The notes under the pieces were generated by a model that was given only the letters and a program-made list of their open reading frames with translations, made no database searches and was not told the origin of the DNA. DNA of 64,000 nucleotides from Acidobacteriota bacterium (GTDB taxonomy: Bacteria > Acidobacteriota > UBA890 > WLXD01): NCBI GenBank assembly GCA_012103255.1, contig WLXD01000004.1, forward strand, positions 310,001 through 374,000, read 5' to 3'. Numbering within the stretch: the stretch's first letter is position 1; each line of letters begins with the position of its first letter. Made by a program: the position numbers and the translations under genes. Positions 36,458-46,129 of the stretch are shown piece after piece.

Positions 36458-36895
36458 ATGGCGAAGTTCGAAGTACGACAGATCGATCACGTGGAGCTAT
36501 TCGTCCCGGACCAGCGTGCCGCCGCGGCCTGGTATGAGCGGGTGCTGGGGCTGCGCGTCCTCGATGAGCTGGCGGATTGGGCTCAGGGTGGGCCGCTCAT
36601 GGTCACGACCGCACACGCCCACACGAAGCTCGCCTTGTTCGAAGGCGAACCTCTGAAGACACGGGCGCAGGGCGCGTTCCGGCGGGTCGCCTTCCAGGTT
36701 GACGCCCCAGGCTTCGCAGCGTTCATCGACCGTTTGCCGAAGCTCGAGCTTCAGTCAGAAACGGGCCGACCGGTAACCGGCACCGACTGGGTCGACCATG
36801 GTGCTGCCCTTTCGATCTACTTCTCGGACCCGTGGTTGCATCGATTCGAGATCACCACCTACGAAACCAATCGCGCCCGCAAGCTGCTCGCATGA
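36458..36895 (+). CDS. VOC-family (glyoxalase/dioxygenase-fold) protein
   Basis: 145 residues from ATG 36458; an ATG at 36446 would add four. The single VOC domain reads IDHVELFVPDQRAAAAWYERVLGL, with a possible metal ligand in HVE and later an acidic residue near HRFEITTYE, which suits the usual H...E pattern. Substrate unknown. It overlaps ung by the ATGA motif, so it heads the VOC-ung-RDD operon, and is divergent from the aconitase across 53 bases. Confidence 0.87.
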   Translation: MAKFEVRQIDHVELFVPDQRAAAAWYERVLGLRVLDELADWAQGGPLMVTTAHAHTKLALFEGEPLKTRAQGAFRRVAFQVDAPGFAAFIDRLPKLELQSETGRPVTGTDWVDHGAALSIYFSDPWLHRFEITTYETNRARKLLA

Positions 36896-37560
36896 TTCCC
36901 GCACTGCCGCAGCGATGGGAGTCGACGCTCGGGAAAGAAGTCGCGGAGCCGTACTTCGACCGCCTGCGGAGCTTCGTCGAGGCCGAACGAAACGCGCACG
37001 AGGTGTTTCCGCCCGTCGACCAGACGTTCTCAGCTCTGGAGTTCGCGGCTCCTGAAGATGTCCGGGTAGTGATTCTCGGCCAGGATCCGTATCACGGACC
37101 CGGCCAGGCAAATGGGCTCGCGTTCTCCGTGCAGCACGGGGTGCCCGTCCCACCTTCACTTCGCAACATCTACAAAGAACTCTACAGTGACTGCGACATC
37201 GAACCAGCTCAGCACGGCGAGCTCTCGGACTGGGCTCGCCAGGGCGTTCTCCTGCTCAACACTTGTCTTACCGTGCGCGCACACGACGCGGGGTCGCACG
37301 CGGGCAACGGCTGGGAGCGGTTCACCGACACGGTGATCGAAACGGTCTCGGAGCGCTGCCCCGACGCGGTTTTCCTGCTGTGGGGCAATCCTGCTCGCGC
37401 GAAGCGCCGCCTCCTGGCACCTACCAGCGCGATCATCGAGTCGGCCCATCCGTCGCCCCTAGCCGCTTACCGCGGGTTCTTCGACAGCCGTCCGTTTTCG
37501 CGTTGCAACGCAGCGCTGCGTGACGCAGGCCACGCTCCGATCTCGTGGTCCCTTCGATGA
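36892..37560 (+). CDS. ung: Uracil-DNA glycosylase, family 1
   Basis: 222 residues from ATG 36892, which overlaps the VOC stop; the frame is open further back within VOC. It removes uracil from DNA in base-excision repair. The diagnostic motifs are GQDPYHGPGQANGLAFSV (water-activating Asp), LLLNTCLTVRAHDAGSH, LLWGNPARAKR, and AHPSPLAAYRGFF, the leucine-insertion loop with the catalytic His. Length and order are normal. The last bases overlap the RDD reading frame. Confidence 0.97.
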   Translation: MIPALPQRWESTLGKEVAEPYFDRLRSFVEAERNAHEVFPPVDQTFSALEFAAPEDVRVVILGQDPYHGPGQANGLAFSVQHGVPVPPSLRNIYKELYSDCDIEPAQHGELSDWARQGVLLLNTCLTVRAHDAGSHAGNGWERFTDTVIETVSERCPDAVFLLWGNPARAKRRLLAPTSAIIESAHPSPLAAYRGFFDSRPFSRCNAALRDAGHAPISWSLR

Positions 37561-38386
37561 GCGTTCTCGACAAACTCACCACCAGGGAACGTCAACGCCA
37601 GATCACAGATGAGCCTTTTCGGATCGATCCCGAGCTCATGGGTCGCCCGCTCTCCACGATCAAGCGGCGCGGCGTGGCCATCGCCATCGACCTGGTTCTC
37701 GCTGCAATCCTGGCACTTCCACTCATGCTGGGGGCGAGCTGGCTGATCCTGCGCATTCAAACTCCGGAACTCGCGGACATGGCCGTCAGTTCTTTCGGCC
37801 AAGGCGATATTCCAACGAGGTTAATTGGGATGTGGGCACCCGGCAGCTGCTGGAACTGGTGGAGCGCCGCCGTCCCGAGATCCTTCCGCCCGAGATCCGC
37901 GACGCACTCGCATCCGGCAATCCGGAACAGATCGCGGCGAGCGCCGCGGGTCTCAGCGTGCTCTTCGACTTCGGCAACAGCGAAGCTTCGCACTACAGCG
38001 CCAGCGACAACCGTCTCACTGTCCGGGGCGACGTGATGCTGGGACGGGCACGGTCCGCATTGAGTTTCCTCGGCCTCGGAGTGCTCTACTTCACGCTGTG
38101 CACCTGGGTCGGGCGCGGACAGACTCCTGGCAAGTTCCTCTGTGGAGTCCGTGTACGACGCCTTGACGGCAGCAAACTTGGACTACGGGGTAGCTTCGAC
38201 CGTGCCGGTGGCTACGCCGCAAGTATTTCGACCCTTGGCATTGGTTTCGTTCAGGCCGCCCGAGATCCGAATCGCCAGGCAATTCACGACCGCATCGCCG
38301 GCACGGTAGTGATCCGCGACGGTGGCCCCGGCTCCCTGCTAGCGCGACTCAGAGCGTCTCGCGGGAAGCCCCAGCCGCCGGCCTGA
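37557..38386 (+). pseudogene. RDD-family membrane protein, broken by a single-base frameshift
   Basis: The ATG at 37557 overlaps the ung stop (ATGA). The first part (about 85 codons) reads IKRRGVAIAIDLVLAAILAL, a typical RDD start with one membrane segment. The frame ends in nonsense after TPELADMAVSSFGQGDIP. The frame one base later continues with NEVNWDVGTRQLLELVERR, a second segment (ALSFLGLGVLYFTLC), GRGQTPGKFLCGVRV, and DPNRQAIHDRIAGTVVI, typical of RDD. The length, 830 bases, is one base short of a whole number of codons. The break is at about 37812-37814, where one base appears missing. It may be a real mutation or an assembly error. Confidence 0.85.
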
Positions 38387-39440
38387 ACACCCACGCATCG
38401 GGACCAAGCGCGGCGCGAATCGCGCCTGCCTGCTCGCGCCTGCACACCGCCACGACGCAGCCGCCGAAACCGGCCCCGACAACTCGCGCCCCAGCCGCGC
38501 CGGCAACGCGTGCGCGTCTCACTAGATCGTCCACCGCCGGGTGACTCACGTCGTATTCGTCGCGAAGGCCGCGATGCGAAGCATTGAGCAGTTCGCCCAG
38601 CACCTCGACGCTGTCGTATTGGAGAGCTCGCACGGCCTCATCAACACGGCGGGCTTCTGCGAACACGAAACCAGCCCGACGCTGCAGCAACGGATCGTCA
38701 ATCGCTGCCAGGTCAGCGCGCCGCGAGACAGGGACATCCGCGAGAAGACCGCCCTCGGGCGCTCCGAGTTGGCGGGCCGCCGACAGACATTCATGAACAC
38801 GCGCGTTGTAGGCCTCGCGGGCAGCACCCGACTTGGCGGCATGCACTCCGGAATGGGCCACGACGATCGCGATGTCTTCCGGTACGGTCACCGGCTTGAC
38901 CCGCACCGGACGAAAATCGATGCGCAGCGCGTTCCCCGGCGTACCAAGCAGCGAGATGGCCTGGTCCATGCCGCCCGACAGCGTCCCTACGTAGCGTTCG
39001 CCGAGTCGGGCTTCCTCGGCCAACAACGCACGATCCCCCGACTCGCTCAGCGCGAGAAAGCTCGCCACCACGAGCGCCGAGGAAGAAGACAGCCCAGCTT
39101 CCGCCGGGATATCGCCCACCACCACCAGTTCCAGGCCCGACTCCGGCACGCGACGGCGCGCGGCCGCGACCACGTAGTCCACCCAGGTGCCGCGTGGCTC
39201 GCGCGACGGCAGATCCAGGAGGTTGATCGTCTCGGCCGGGTACCGGTCGTCGTCCACGTTGCGGACAACAAGGGTGTCGTCCCCGGTCGGCGCCGCAGCA
39301 ATCCAGACCGCACGATCGATTGCCATCGGCAGCACAGGGAAGCCGTTGTAGTCCGTATGTTCGCCAATGATGTTCACGCGGCCTGGAGCACGGGCCACGA
39401 TGGATGTCTCGGGTAGGGCTTCGAGAAGACGTTCGCGCAT
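38349..39440 (-). CDS. galK: Galactokinase
   Basis: 363 residues. It phosphorylates galactose at C1 (Leloir pathway) or a related sugar. The galactokinase signature GRVNIIGEHTDYNGF is near residue 21. The GHMP phosphate loop AGLSSSSALVVASF follows, then DQAISLLG, and the C-terminal GAGFGGCVVAV motif. No galT or galE is nearby, so the sugar may be supplied or used elsewhere. Its 3' end overlaps the RDD gene by 38 bases, and a 15-base palindrome lies 17 bases before its ATG. Confidence 0.95.
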   Translation of the reverse strand: MRERLLEALPETSIVARAPGRVNIIGEHTDYNGFPVLPMAIDRAVWIAAAPTGDDTLVVRNVDDDRYPAETINLLDLPSREPRGTWVDYVVAAARRRVPESGLELVVVGDIPAEAGLSSSSALVVASFLALSESGDRALLAEEARLGERYVGTLSGGMDQAISLLGTPGNALRIDFRPVRVKPVTVPEDIAIVVAHSGVHAAKSGAAREAYNARVHECLSAARQLGAPEGGLLADVPVSRRADLAAIDDPLLQRRAGFVFAEARRVDEAVRALQYDSVEVLGELLNASHRGLRDEYDVSHPAVDDLVRRARVAGAAGARVVGAGFGGCVVAVCRREQAGAIRAALGPDAWVFRPAAGASRETL

Positions 39441-39456
39441 CGCGGCACGATACCCG

Positions 39457-39471
39457 ATCAGGGTCCCTGAT
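39457..39471. promoter_or_regulatory. Perfect 15-bp palindrome between galK and serine hydrolase
   Basis: ATCAGGG, one T, then CCCTGAT. It is centred at 39464, 17 bases upstream of galK and 86 upstream of the divergent hydrolase start. Its length and position suit a repressor operator or a leader element of galK. Confidence 0.4.
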
Positions 39472-39556
39472 GTGACTCGAGCCCTGCCGAACTGGGCTAC
39501 GACCGACCGGACCGTCTAGAATTCCAGGAGCGTCATCGACGCCGAAGGAACCTTCA

Positions 39557-40672
39557 TTGAAGAAACCGCTGCACCTCGCGCTTCTACTGCCCCTGACACT
39601 TGGCGGCTGCGCACTGAGCGTGGAACACCAGGAAGCTGGGGAATCGGTAACCGAACTCGAACTGACAGTCGATCGGTGGGCCAAAGAGTTTCTCGATGAC
39701 GGCATCGTCGCCGGGCTCTCCGTCGGCATCGCGGCGAACGGCGAAACGCTTCTCAACAAAGGTTATGGCCTCGCCGACATCGAGCAGGATGTTCCGGCGA
39801 CCGACGACACCGTCTACCGGATCGGGTCGATCACGAAACAGTTCACCGCTGCCGCGATGATGCGATTGGTCGAAAGCGGCCAGATCGATCTGCATGCGCC
39901 AATCGGCCCCTATGTGGACTTCCCGACGGGTGATCACACCGTCACCGTTGAACAACTGCTGTGGCACACGTCGGGAATTCCGAGCTACACCGGCCTCGGG
40001 GAACGGTGGAGGAAGACTGTTCCACTCGACGTCGAGCACACCGAACTGCTCGGCCTGGTGCTCGAGGAACCCTTCGACTTCGCTCCCGGCGCCGAGTACC
40101 GCTACAACAACACAGGCTACTACCTACTCGGGATGATCGTCGAGAACATCACCGGCGGCTCCTACGCCGACTACGTGGAGCGCGAGCTCGCTGCGCCCCT
40201 CCGCCTCAGTCGCACGCACTACTGCGACGAAAAACGCATCCTCCCCGGCAGAGCCGAGGGCTACGAACTGGTGGATGGTGCGCTGGTGAATGACGATCCG
40301 ATCTCCATGACTCAACCCTTCGCCGCCGGCGCGTTGTGCTCGACAGTAGGAGACCTCCTGCGTTGGCAGTCTGCCCTTGCGTCGGGAGAGGTCGTCAGCA
40401 TGGAGTCCTATGCGCGCATGACCAGCGACGGGCTCCTGAGCGATGGCGACCCGATCGGCTACGGCTACGGACTCGGACTCGGCGACCTCGAGGGGCACGC
40501 TGTGGTTCGCCATGGCGGCGGCATCAACGGCTTCGCGACCATGCTCGTCTATTTCCCTGAGGACGACGTGCAGATCACGGTGCTGACGAATACGCCGGCG
40601 CCGGTCGCCGGCCCGCTCACCGAGAAGATCGCGCGCCACATGCTGGACCTGGAGCCGGCCGCAGAAGAGTGA
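39557..40672 (+). CDS. Class C beta-lactamase-like serine hydrolase, lipoprotein
   Basis: 371 residues, TTG start with GGAACC upstream. The lipobox LGGC places Cys18 as the lipidation site. The serine-hydrolase motifs are Ser91-Ile-Thr-Lys94 (SITK), the Tyr183-Asn-Asn185 motif, and RHGGGINGF in place of KTG. These belong to the esterase/DD-peptidase side of the family, not to true beta-lactamases. The substrate could be a D-amino peptide or an ester. The gene overlaps the GT9 gene by four bases (GTGA). Confidence 0.9.
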   Translation: MKKPLHLALLLPLTLGGCALSVEHQEAGESVTELELTVDRWAKEFLDDGIVAGLSVGIAANGETLLNKGYGLADIEQDVPATDDTVYRIGSITKQFTAAAMMRLVESGQIDLHAPIGPYVDFPTGDHTVTVEQLLWHTSGIPSYTGLGERWRKTVPLDVEHTELLGLVLEEPFDFAPGAEYRYNNTGYYLLGMIVENITGGSYADYVERELAAPLRLSRTHYCDEKRILPGRAEGYELVDGALVNDDPISMTQPFAAGALCSTVGDLLRWQSALASGEVVSMESYARMTSDGLLSDGDPIGYGYGLGLGDLEGHAVVRHGGGINGFATMLVYFPEDDVQITVLTNTPAPVAGPLTEKIARHMLDLEPAAEE

Positions 40673-41691
40673 GCCGCCCGATCCCCCTGCCGGCGAATCC
40701 ACGCATTCTCTGCATTCGGCTCTCGGCGTTGGGCGACACGTTGCTCACGTTGCCGGCCGTACGCGCTCTCCATCAGACGTATCCCGGCGCCCGCATCGGT
40801 TACCTGACGGATCCCCGCCATGCCCTGATCCTGGCCGGCTGCCCAGAAGTCGACGAAGTCCTGCTGCTGAATCGCAAGCAACTTCAAGGGCTGCGCCCCG
40901 CGGCAATCGCCGCGTTCTGGCACGATGTGCTGAGCCCGATCATCTTCGGCAAGTGGGACGCCGTATTCGACTTCCAGTCCTTCACCGAAACCGGGCTTCT
41001 CGCCGCTCTGAGCCGAGCACCAGTCCGAGTGGGTCGCCGGTACAAGACGAACGCCAGCTGGCTCTACCGCCCCTGGGTCGACGCGCCGCACCCGGAGACC
41101 TACATGACGGAGGCCCACCTGGACACGCTGCAGGTCACCGGGCTCGCCGCGGCCACCGACGACTCGGCCGCGTACTTTGACGTTCCCCCGGAGGCCCGTA
41201 CGGCTTGGACCGTGACTCGCGCCGGGATCGACCTGTCGCCGGCGGCACGAACCGTGGGTCTTTTTGTTGGCGCGGCTCGGGCTGATCGGCGCTGGCCGCC
41301 GGAGAAGTTTGCCGAGCTCGCGAGCGCGCTGGACCAGCACAGCGAGCGCCCTCTGCAGTACCTCGTCCTGGCAGGACCTGACGAATCGGCCGAGGCCGAG
41401 GCCGTGGTCCGAGAAGCCCGGGCGGCGGGCTGCGTGATCTATCGCGCGTCAACAGCAGACCTTCTCGAACTCGCGGCAGCGCTCGAGTTCTGCGACGCTT
41501 TGGTCGGCAACGACACGGGTCCGCTACACCTGTCCGCGGCCGTGGGAACCCCTACGTGTGGGATCTACCGCCGCGCCCTGCCCCACTTCCTCCTACCGGA
41601 ACCGCATCGCGCGGTGGTGGCACCTGACCTCGACGTGAGCCGAGTTGAGGTAGCTGACGTGGCGACCGCTGCAGCTGAACTGCTGCGCTGA
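40669..41691 (+). CDS. Glycosyltransferase family 9 (heptosyltransferase-like)
   Basis: 340 residues, GTG start overlapping the hydrolase stop. GT9 enzymes add heptose to lipopolysaccharide core from ADP-heptose. Family features are ILCIRLSALGDTLLTLPAV at the N-terminus and the late VGNDTGPLHLSAAVGTPTCGI nucleotide-binding segment (shown here as VGNDTGPLHL and AAVGTPTCGI). The Asp of the N-terminal catalytic GD is present. It indicates a lipopolysaccharide-bearing outer membrane. Confidence 0.92.
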   Translation: MSRPIPLPANPRILCIRLSALGDTLLTLPAVRALHQTYPGARIGYLTDPRHALILAGCPEVDEVLLLNRKQLQGLRPAAIAAFWHDVLSPIIFGKWDAVFDFQSFTETGLLAALSRAPVRVGRRYKTNASWLYRPWVDAPHPETYMTEAHLDTLQVTGLAAATDDSAAYFDVPPEARTAWTVTRAGIDLSPAARTVGLFVGAARADRRWPPEKFAELASALDQHSERPLQYLVLAGPDESAEAEAVVREARAAGCVIYRASTADLLELAAALEFCDALVGNDTGPLHLSAAVGTPTCGIYRRALPHFLLPEPHRAVVAPDLDVSRVEVADVATAAAELLR

Positions 41692-41719
41692 CAGCGGCCG
41701 CCCGGGCCAGGGGACCCGA

Positions 41720-44515
41720 TCAGTCCGAGCGTAGAGAACTCGCGGGATCCAGTGCGGCGGCACGCCGAGCCGGCAGGTAGCAGGCCAGAACCGAAACGCC
41801 CAATAGAAGCGCTGAAATTCCCACAAGAGTGAGCGGATCTGTCGGCTCCACGCCGATGAACAGGCTGCGGAGCGCACGGGTGAGCGGAATCGCGATCGCG
41901 AGACCGATCACCACACCGAGAGCCGCCAGGCCCGCGCCGCGTCCGACCACCTGCTTGAGGATCTGCGCGGAAGTCGCGCCGAACGCCAGCCTCACACCGA
42001 GGTCACGCGTCTGCTGCCGCACCGAGTTCGCAAGCACGCCGTAGAGGCCGATCGCCGCGAGTACCAGCGCGAACGTACCGAACAGCCCGATCAACACCAT
42101 GGTGAACCGCACCGGGGCCACCGCATCATCGATGTAGCTCTGCATGGAGCGCACCGCGAAGAGCGGCAGGGAGGGATCGAGGTCACTGATCACCTGCCGG
42201 ATCTGCGGGAACACCTGCGCAGCATCCTGCGTCGTCCGGACAGCGAAGCTACCGCCTCCGAACGCGAGGAACCTGTGTGGGAGGTACACCGTGCGACGAC
42301 CGAGTTCGGCCATGCCGGCATCGTCCCGGACGTTGGCAACCACGCCGATGATCTCGACCTCAACGAAAGTCACGGGGCCGCCCGCGAGGCCCGGCATACG
42401 AAGCGTAATCCGCTTCCCCAGCGGGCTCTCTCCCGGGAAGGTGTGCTCGGCGAGTTGTTGATCGACCAGAACGAGCTCGTTGCTCTCCGACAGCGGGTCG
42501 AAGTCGCGCCCTTGCAGCAGTGGCGTGCCCATCGTGTCGAAGTAACCGGGCATGACGCCTCGGTAGTTAGCTTCGACGCCAGGCTCCTCCGCGCTCATCG
42601 TTTCCGTGAAGAAGGATCCTGCGAACAGAGCGCCCGACAGCGGCAGGCCCGTAGTGACGCTCACCGACTCCACACCTGGAAGCGCGGTCGTGTTCTGCAC
42701 CGCCTGCTTCAGGAACGCCTCGCGCACCAGCGGATCGCGATACTCGGCCCCGGGCGTCTGGAGCTGGAAAGTCAGCAGGTTGTCCGGGCGGAAGCCGGGA
42801 TCCGCCGAGGTGAGGTGATCGAAACTGCGCAGCATCAAACCCGCACCAATCAACAGCACGAGCGAGAGCGCGACTTCAGCAACCACGAGCCCGGCCCGCA
42901 ACCGCGTCTTGCCAACACTGCCGCCACCGGTGCCGCGCTCGTTCAGCACGAGGTTTCCGCGAACCGACGAGAGCGCGAGGGCCGGCGCCGCACTGAACAG
43001 CACCACGGCGAGAACGGTAGCCAGGACCGTGAACAGGAGGACGCCCGTGCTGATGCCAACGGTGTCCGCACGCGGCATGCCACCAGGCTGCAACGTCAGC
43101 ATGGCCTGGACGCCCCACCCGGCGACGAGAAGACCCAGAAGTCCGCCCGTGCCGGCCAGGAGAAAGCTCTCGGTGAGTACCTGCCGGATGATGCGTCCCT
43201 TGCGCGCACCCAGCGCAGCCCGGACAGCGATTTCCTGCCGACGCTGCGTCGCGCGAGCCAACAGAAGGTTCGCCACGTTGGCGCATGCGATCAGAAGCAC
43301 GAAGCCAACCGCCCCGAGCAGGGCCAAAAGTGCCGGGCGCACGTCACGCGACACGTCCTCACCCCACGGCACCGCCGTAGTGTGAATCCGACCCCGTCGA
43401 TTGCGGTCGTGGTCTTCGCGCAGCTGACTGGAGATCGCCATGATCTCCTCGTTGCCCTGCTGCGGCGTGGCTCCAGGTCCCAGACGGCCGACGACCTGCA
43501 AGAAACCAGGCCCCGTGGGCTGGGTGAAATCTACCTGGACTGGACCGTATAGATCCACGGGCAGATTCGCCCCGGGGCCGCCGATCATCGGGAGCACGAA
43601 CATACGGAACGCCTGAGGCATGACGCCGATCACAGTTGCCCGCCGCCCACCGATTGTGAGTTCAGTACCGACGACGTCTGGGTCGCCGCCGTACCGGCGC
43701 TGCCAGAACGCGTAGTCGAGCAAGACGACCGTCGCCGGGATCACCGCGTCCGGGTCGGAAAAGACCGCGGGGTCGAGCGGTTCGGAGTCCTGCTCGACGA
43801 AGGTCCTACCAGTCAGCGGCTGCACGCCGAGCATCCCCAGGAATCCCGGAGTCAGGTTCATTTGCCGAACCTGTTCGGGGTCGCCGTCGTCACTCGTGAC
43901 CGGCGCCTGAAACGGTCCGACGGAAGCCTCGATCATCTCGAATTGCCTGACCTGCTCACGCAGGTTCCGAACTTCGTACGTCGCCAACGGAGCACGGGCG
44001 ATGTCGTACTCGCGCATCTCGTCCGTGATGAGCATGAGCCGGTCGGGCTCGACGTAGGGCAGCGGGCGCAGTACGACCGCGTCGAGGATGCTGAAGATCG
44101 CCGTGTTGGCACCAATACCCAAGGCCAACGTGATCACAACGATCAGAGAGAATCCGGGCTGTTTGATCAGCGCGCGGACCGAGTAGCGAATATCGCTGAG
44201 AAGGGTGTCCATCAGGAGAGTCTCTTTCTCGGGGAATGTGCGAGAAGTCGAAATGAGCGGGCGCGGCCGGCGGCGCAGGCCATCAATGCGTTCAGCGACG
44301 ACGGTCTTGAGAAGGTCGAGGATCTGGCGCGCCCAGAAACGTGAGACCGCAGACGTCCCGCCTCGTCGGCGAACGTCGTCCGCCCGCGCAGCCACAGCGC
44401 CGACGATGGAGTCGCCGAAGTCGGACCGGAACCGGCGCGGCGCTCCGAGCAGCACGAGCCGCACCAGCGCGGCGCCGAGACGGTCGCGGGGGAAGTCGGG
44501 AGTTGACTGAGTCAA
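41720..44515 (-). CDS. ADOP-type permease with basic N-terminal prefix domain
   Basis: 931 residues from TTG 44515, which overlaps the PadR stop (TTGA); an ATG at 44557 would overlap PadR by 46 bases. The prefix (1-100) has [20 protein letters not shown] and a basic Arg-rich tail, the prefix-1 class. The core starts at [20 protein letters not shown] (about residue 102), with [15 protein letters not shown], then [20 protein letters not shown] in the first half. The second half has [20 protein letters not shown] and ends [10 protein letters not shown]. It is the longest of the six. Confidence 0.92.
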   Translation of the reverse strand: MTQSTPDFPRDRLGAALVRLVLLGAPRRFRSDFGDSIVGAVAARADDVRRRGGTSAVSRFWARQILDLLKTVVAERIDGLRRRPRPLISTSRTFPEKETLLMDTLLSDIRYSVRALIKQPGFSLIVVITLALGIGANTAIFSILDAVVLRPLPYVEPDRLMLITDEMREYDIARAPLATYEVRNLREQVRQFEMIEASVGPFQAPVTSDDGDPEQVRQMNLTPGFLGMLGVQPLTGRTFVEQDSEPLDPAVFSDPDAVIPATVVLLDYAFWQRRYGGDPDVVGTELTIGGRRATVIGVMPQAFRMFVLPMIGGPGANLPVDLYGPVQVDFTQPTGPGFLQVVGRLGPGATPQQGNEEIMAISSQLREDHDRNRRGRIHTTAVPWGEDVSRDVRPALLALLGAVGFVLLIACANVANLLLARATQRRQEIAVRAALGARKGRIIRQVLTESFLLAGTGGLLGLLVAGWGVQAMLTLQPGGMPRADTVGISTGVLLFTVLATVLAVVLFSAAPALALSSVRGNLVLNERGTGGGSVGKTRLRAGLVVAEVALSLVLLIGAGLMLRSFDHLTSADPGFRPDNLLTFQLQTPGAEYRDPLVREAFLKQAVQNTTALPGVESVSVTTGLPLSGALFAGSFFTETMSAEEPGVEANYRGVMPGYFDTMGTPLLQGRDFDPLSESNELVLVDQQLAEHTFPGESPLGKRITLRMPGLAGGPVTFVEVEIIGVVANVRDDAGMAELGRRTVYLPHRFLAFGGGSFAVRTTQDAAQVFPQIRQVISDLDPSLPLFAVRSMQSYIDDAVAPVRFTMVLIGLFGTFALVLAAIGLYGVLANSVRQQTRDLGVRLAFGATSAQILKQVVGRGAGLAALGVVIGLAIAIPLTRALRSLFIGVEPTDPLTLVGISALLLGVSVLACYLPARRAAALDPASSLRSD

Positions 44516-44865
44516 ACGGGCTCGCCGGGGTCGAGGAGTTGCGCTGCCCGCGCCCACTCAACGATCCCGTTGAGTTGCGCGACCTCGCTGGAGGCGACTT
44601 CGCGGCCGCCAACAGTGATGCGGTACTCGCGGCGAGCCGGCCCCAGACTGTTGTCTTCGTCGGCATCGATCTCGGCGATCCAACCGGCGTCGAGCATCTT
44701 CTTGATGCTGCGATACAGCGTGCCGGCGCCGAGTTCGGTGGCCCCGCCGGTACGCTCGCCAACCTCACGCATGATGCCGTAGCCGTGCTGGGCTCCGCCG
44801 GCGATGGCCAGCAGTATGTGCAGCATCGCCGGGGTTATCGAAACGTCGTTCTGCGCTCTCTTCAC
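44512..44865 (-). CDS. PadR-family transcriptional regulator
   Basis: 117 residues, GTG start with AGAGG about 8 bases upstream. The winged helix contains [19 protein letters not shown], the recognition part [19 protein letters not shown], and the wing [19 protein letters not shown]. The C-terminal dimerisation helix is short ([16 protein letters not shown]). Its promoter has near-consensus -35 and -10 boxes with a palindrome in the spacer. It overlaps the start of the ADOP gene by four bases. Confidence 0.94.
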   Translation of the reverse strand: MKRAQNDVSITPAMLHILLAIAGGAQHGYGIMREVGERTGGATELGAGTLYRSIKKMLDAGWIAEIDADEDNSLGPARREYRITVGGREVASSEVAQLNGIVEWARAAQLLDPGEPV

Positions 44866-44901
44866 AAGCAGCCTCTTCGCGGTTCTGGTAAATCCACGAC
44901 A

Positions 44902-44930
44902 AGTATAGCCACTGTGGATATAGCGATCAA
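44902..44930 (-). promoter_or_regulatory. PadR promoter with palindrome in the spacer
   Basis: On the minus strand TTGATC (44930-44925), a 17-base spacer and TATACT (44907-44902) form a strong sigma-70 promoter. On the plus strand TA-g-CCAC-t-GTGG-a-TA (44906-44920), a 15-base palindrome with one mismatched pair, covers the spacer and the -10. A second GTGG-type arm (ATCCAC, 44892-44897) lies downstream. Confidence 0.7.
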
Positions 44931-44949
44931 ATCGCGGTGCGACATGCGC

Positions 44950-46050
44950 CTACTGCACCGGAAGTTCGCCCGAGCGGTCCAGGCCGACAAGCATCGAGGC
45001 CACCCGGCCGTAGCTCTGCACCCCGCCCTGAACGCGGTTGGACCTCAGGTAGGCATCATTGACGCGGCTGGCGGCCCGCGTCGCCACTCCCTGGTACCGC
45101 GCCCAGAACTCCTGTCGGGCGACCAGGTCCGCACGCGGCCCCTCGGCCCACAGACTGGCCGCCTCGCTAGCTCCAACCGGGTCGTACCTGCTTGCGGCGC
45201 CAACGAGCGTCGCACTCGAGTACAGCAACGCCGAGTAGCGCAGATAGGGATCCCCGGACTCGAGGCACGCGAGCACAGCGGCGAGGTTGGCCTCACCCTC
45301 GTCGGTGATGCCGCGCTGGTGGGCCTTCTCGTGGGCGATGGCGACCGGCTTCGACACCTCGGGGATCGCGCCGTTGAACAGCGGTTCGCCCGTGAACGGA
45401 ATGAAAATCCCGCTGATGCCGAGACGCGAGAATACCGACGACGACAGCAGCGACTTGGCCGGGGCAGTCGCAAAATCGATAGCGTCGCCTGGAAGAGCGA
45501 GCCGCCGATAGGCAGCGTCCACAAGCTGATCGACCTCGGCGATGCCTAGCGGTAGCGCGGTGGGGGCCTCCGGATCGGCACCCAACTCCGAGTAGGCGGC
45601 ATTCGTTGCGTGAACCAGGCGCTCTCCGAGCGCCAGCACCTCGGCGTCTCGGATCCCGCCGAGATCGAGAACGAGTCGGTCCCGCAATGGGGGCCGAGCG
45701 TAGTTGAGGCCCCAGGCGAGCAGGAATACGCCGAGGCCGAGCGCGATACCAGTCCACGCAAGAAGCGCCAGGCGACCGAGTCGTCGGGCGCGAGTTGTTG
45801 GCAACTGCGCGTACCACCACCGGCGCAGAACCACGAAACCTACAACCAGGAGGCCGACGAGGCCGATCTCGGCAAGCGGAACAGGGAACCAGCGACTCAG
45901 GCTACCGACGACTCTGGCCACGACCGGGTACGTCGCACCAGCATAGAAGCGCTCGGTGACCTCGGGAGCCTGGAAAGCGAGCCAGCGGAATGCCAGCACT
46001 GCAGGCAGGGAGGCCGCCGCCAACCACCAGCGCATCGCGGGAATCTGCAT
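44950..46050 (-). CDS. DUF3810-family membrane protein with HExxH motif
   Basis: 366 residues from ATG 46050; the open frame runs 77 codons further, but that part lies under the divergent aconitase X start. There are about three N-terminal membrane segments (residues 5-25, 55-75 and 90-112). A large soluble domain follows with AHEKAHQRGITDEGEANLAA: His240-Glu241-x2-His244 fits a zinc-peptidase motif, and a Glu about ten residues later could be the third ligand. The family is uncharacterised. It is divergent from the aconitase X operon across 79 bases. Confidence 0.85.
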   Translation of the reverse strand: MQIPAMRWWLAAASLPAVLAFRWLAFQAPEVTERFYAGATYPVVARVVGSLSRWFPVPLAEIGLVGLLVVGFVVLRRWWYAQLPTTRARRLGRLALLAWTGIALGLGVFLLAWGLNYARPPLRDRLVLDLGGIRDAEVLALGERLVHATNAAYSELGADPEAPTALPLGIAEVDQLVDAAYRRLALPGDAIDFATAPAKSLLSSSVFSRLGISGIFIPFTGEPLFNGAIPEVSKPVAIAHEKAHQRGITDEGEANLAAVLACLESGDPYLRYSALLYSSATLVGAASRYDPVGASEAASLWAEGPRADLVARQEFWARYQGVATRAASRVNDAYLRSNRVQGGVQSYGRVASMLVGLDRSGELPVQ

Positions 46051-46129
46051 TCGACTCACCCGCCCGTTACGGCTTGCCCTTGGCTTTGTCCGGCCCGACA
46101 ATCTCGGATCTCGAATCTGGAGACGAACG

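Noticed and set aside
42275-43552. A 425-residue plus-strand frame
   Set aside because: Antisense to the permease at 41720 with no recognisable motif or ribosome site.
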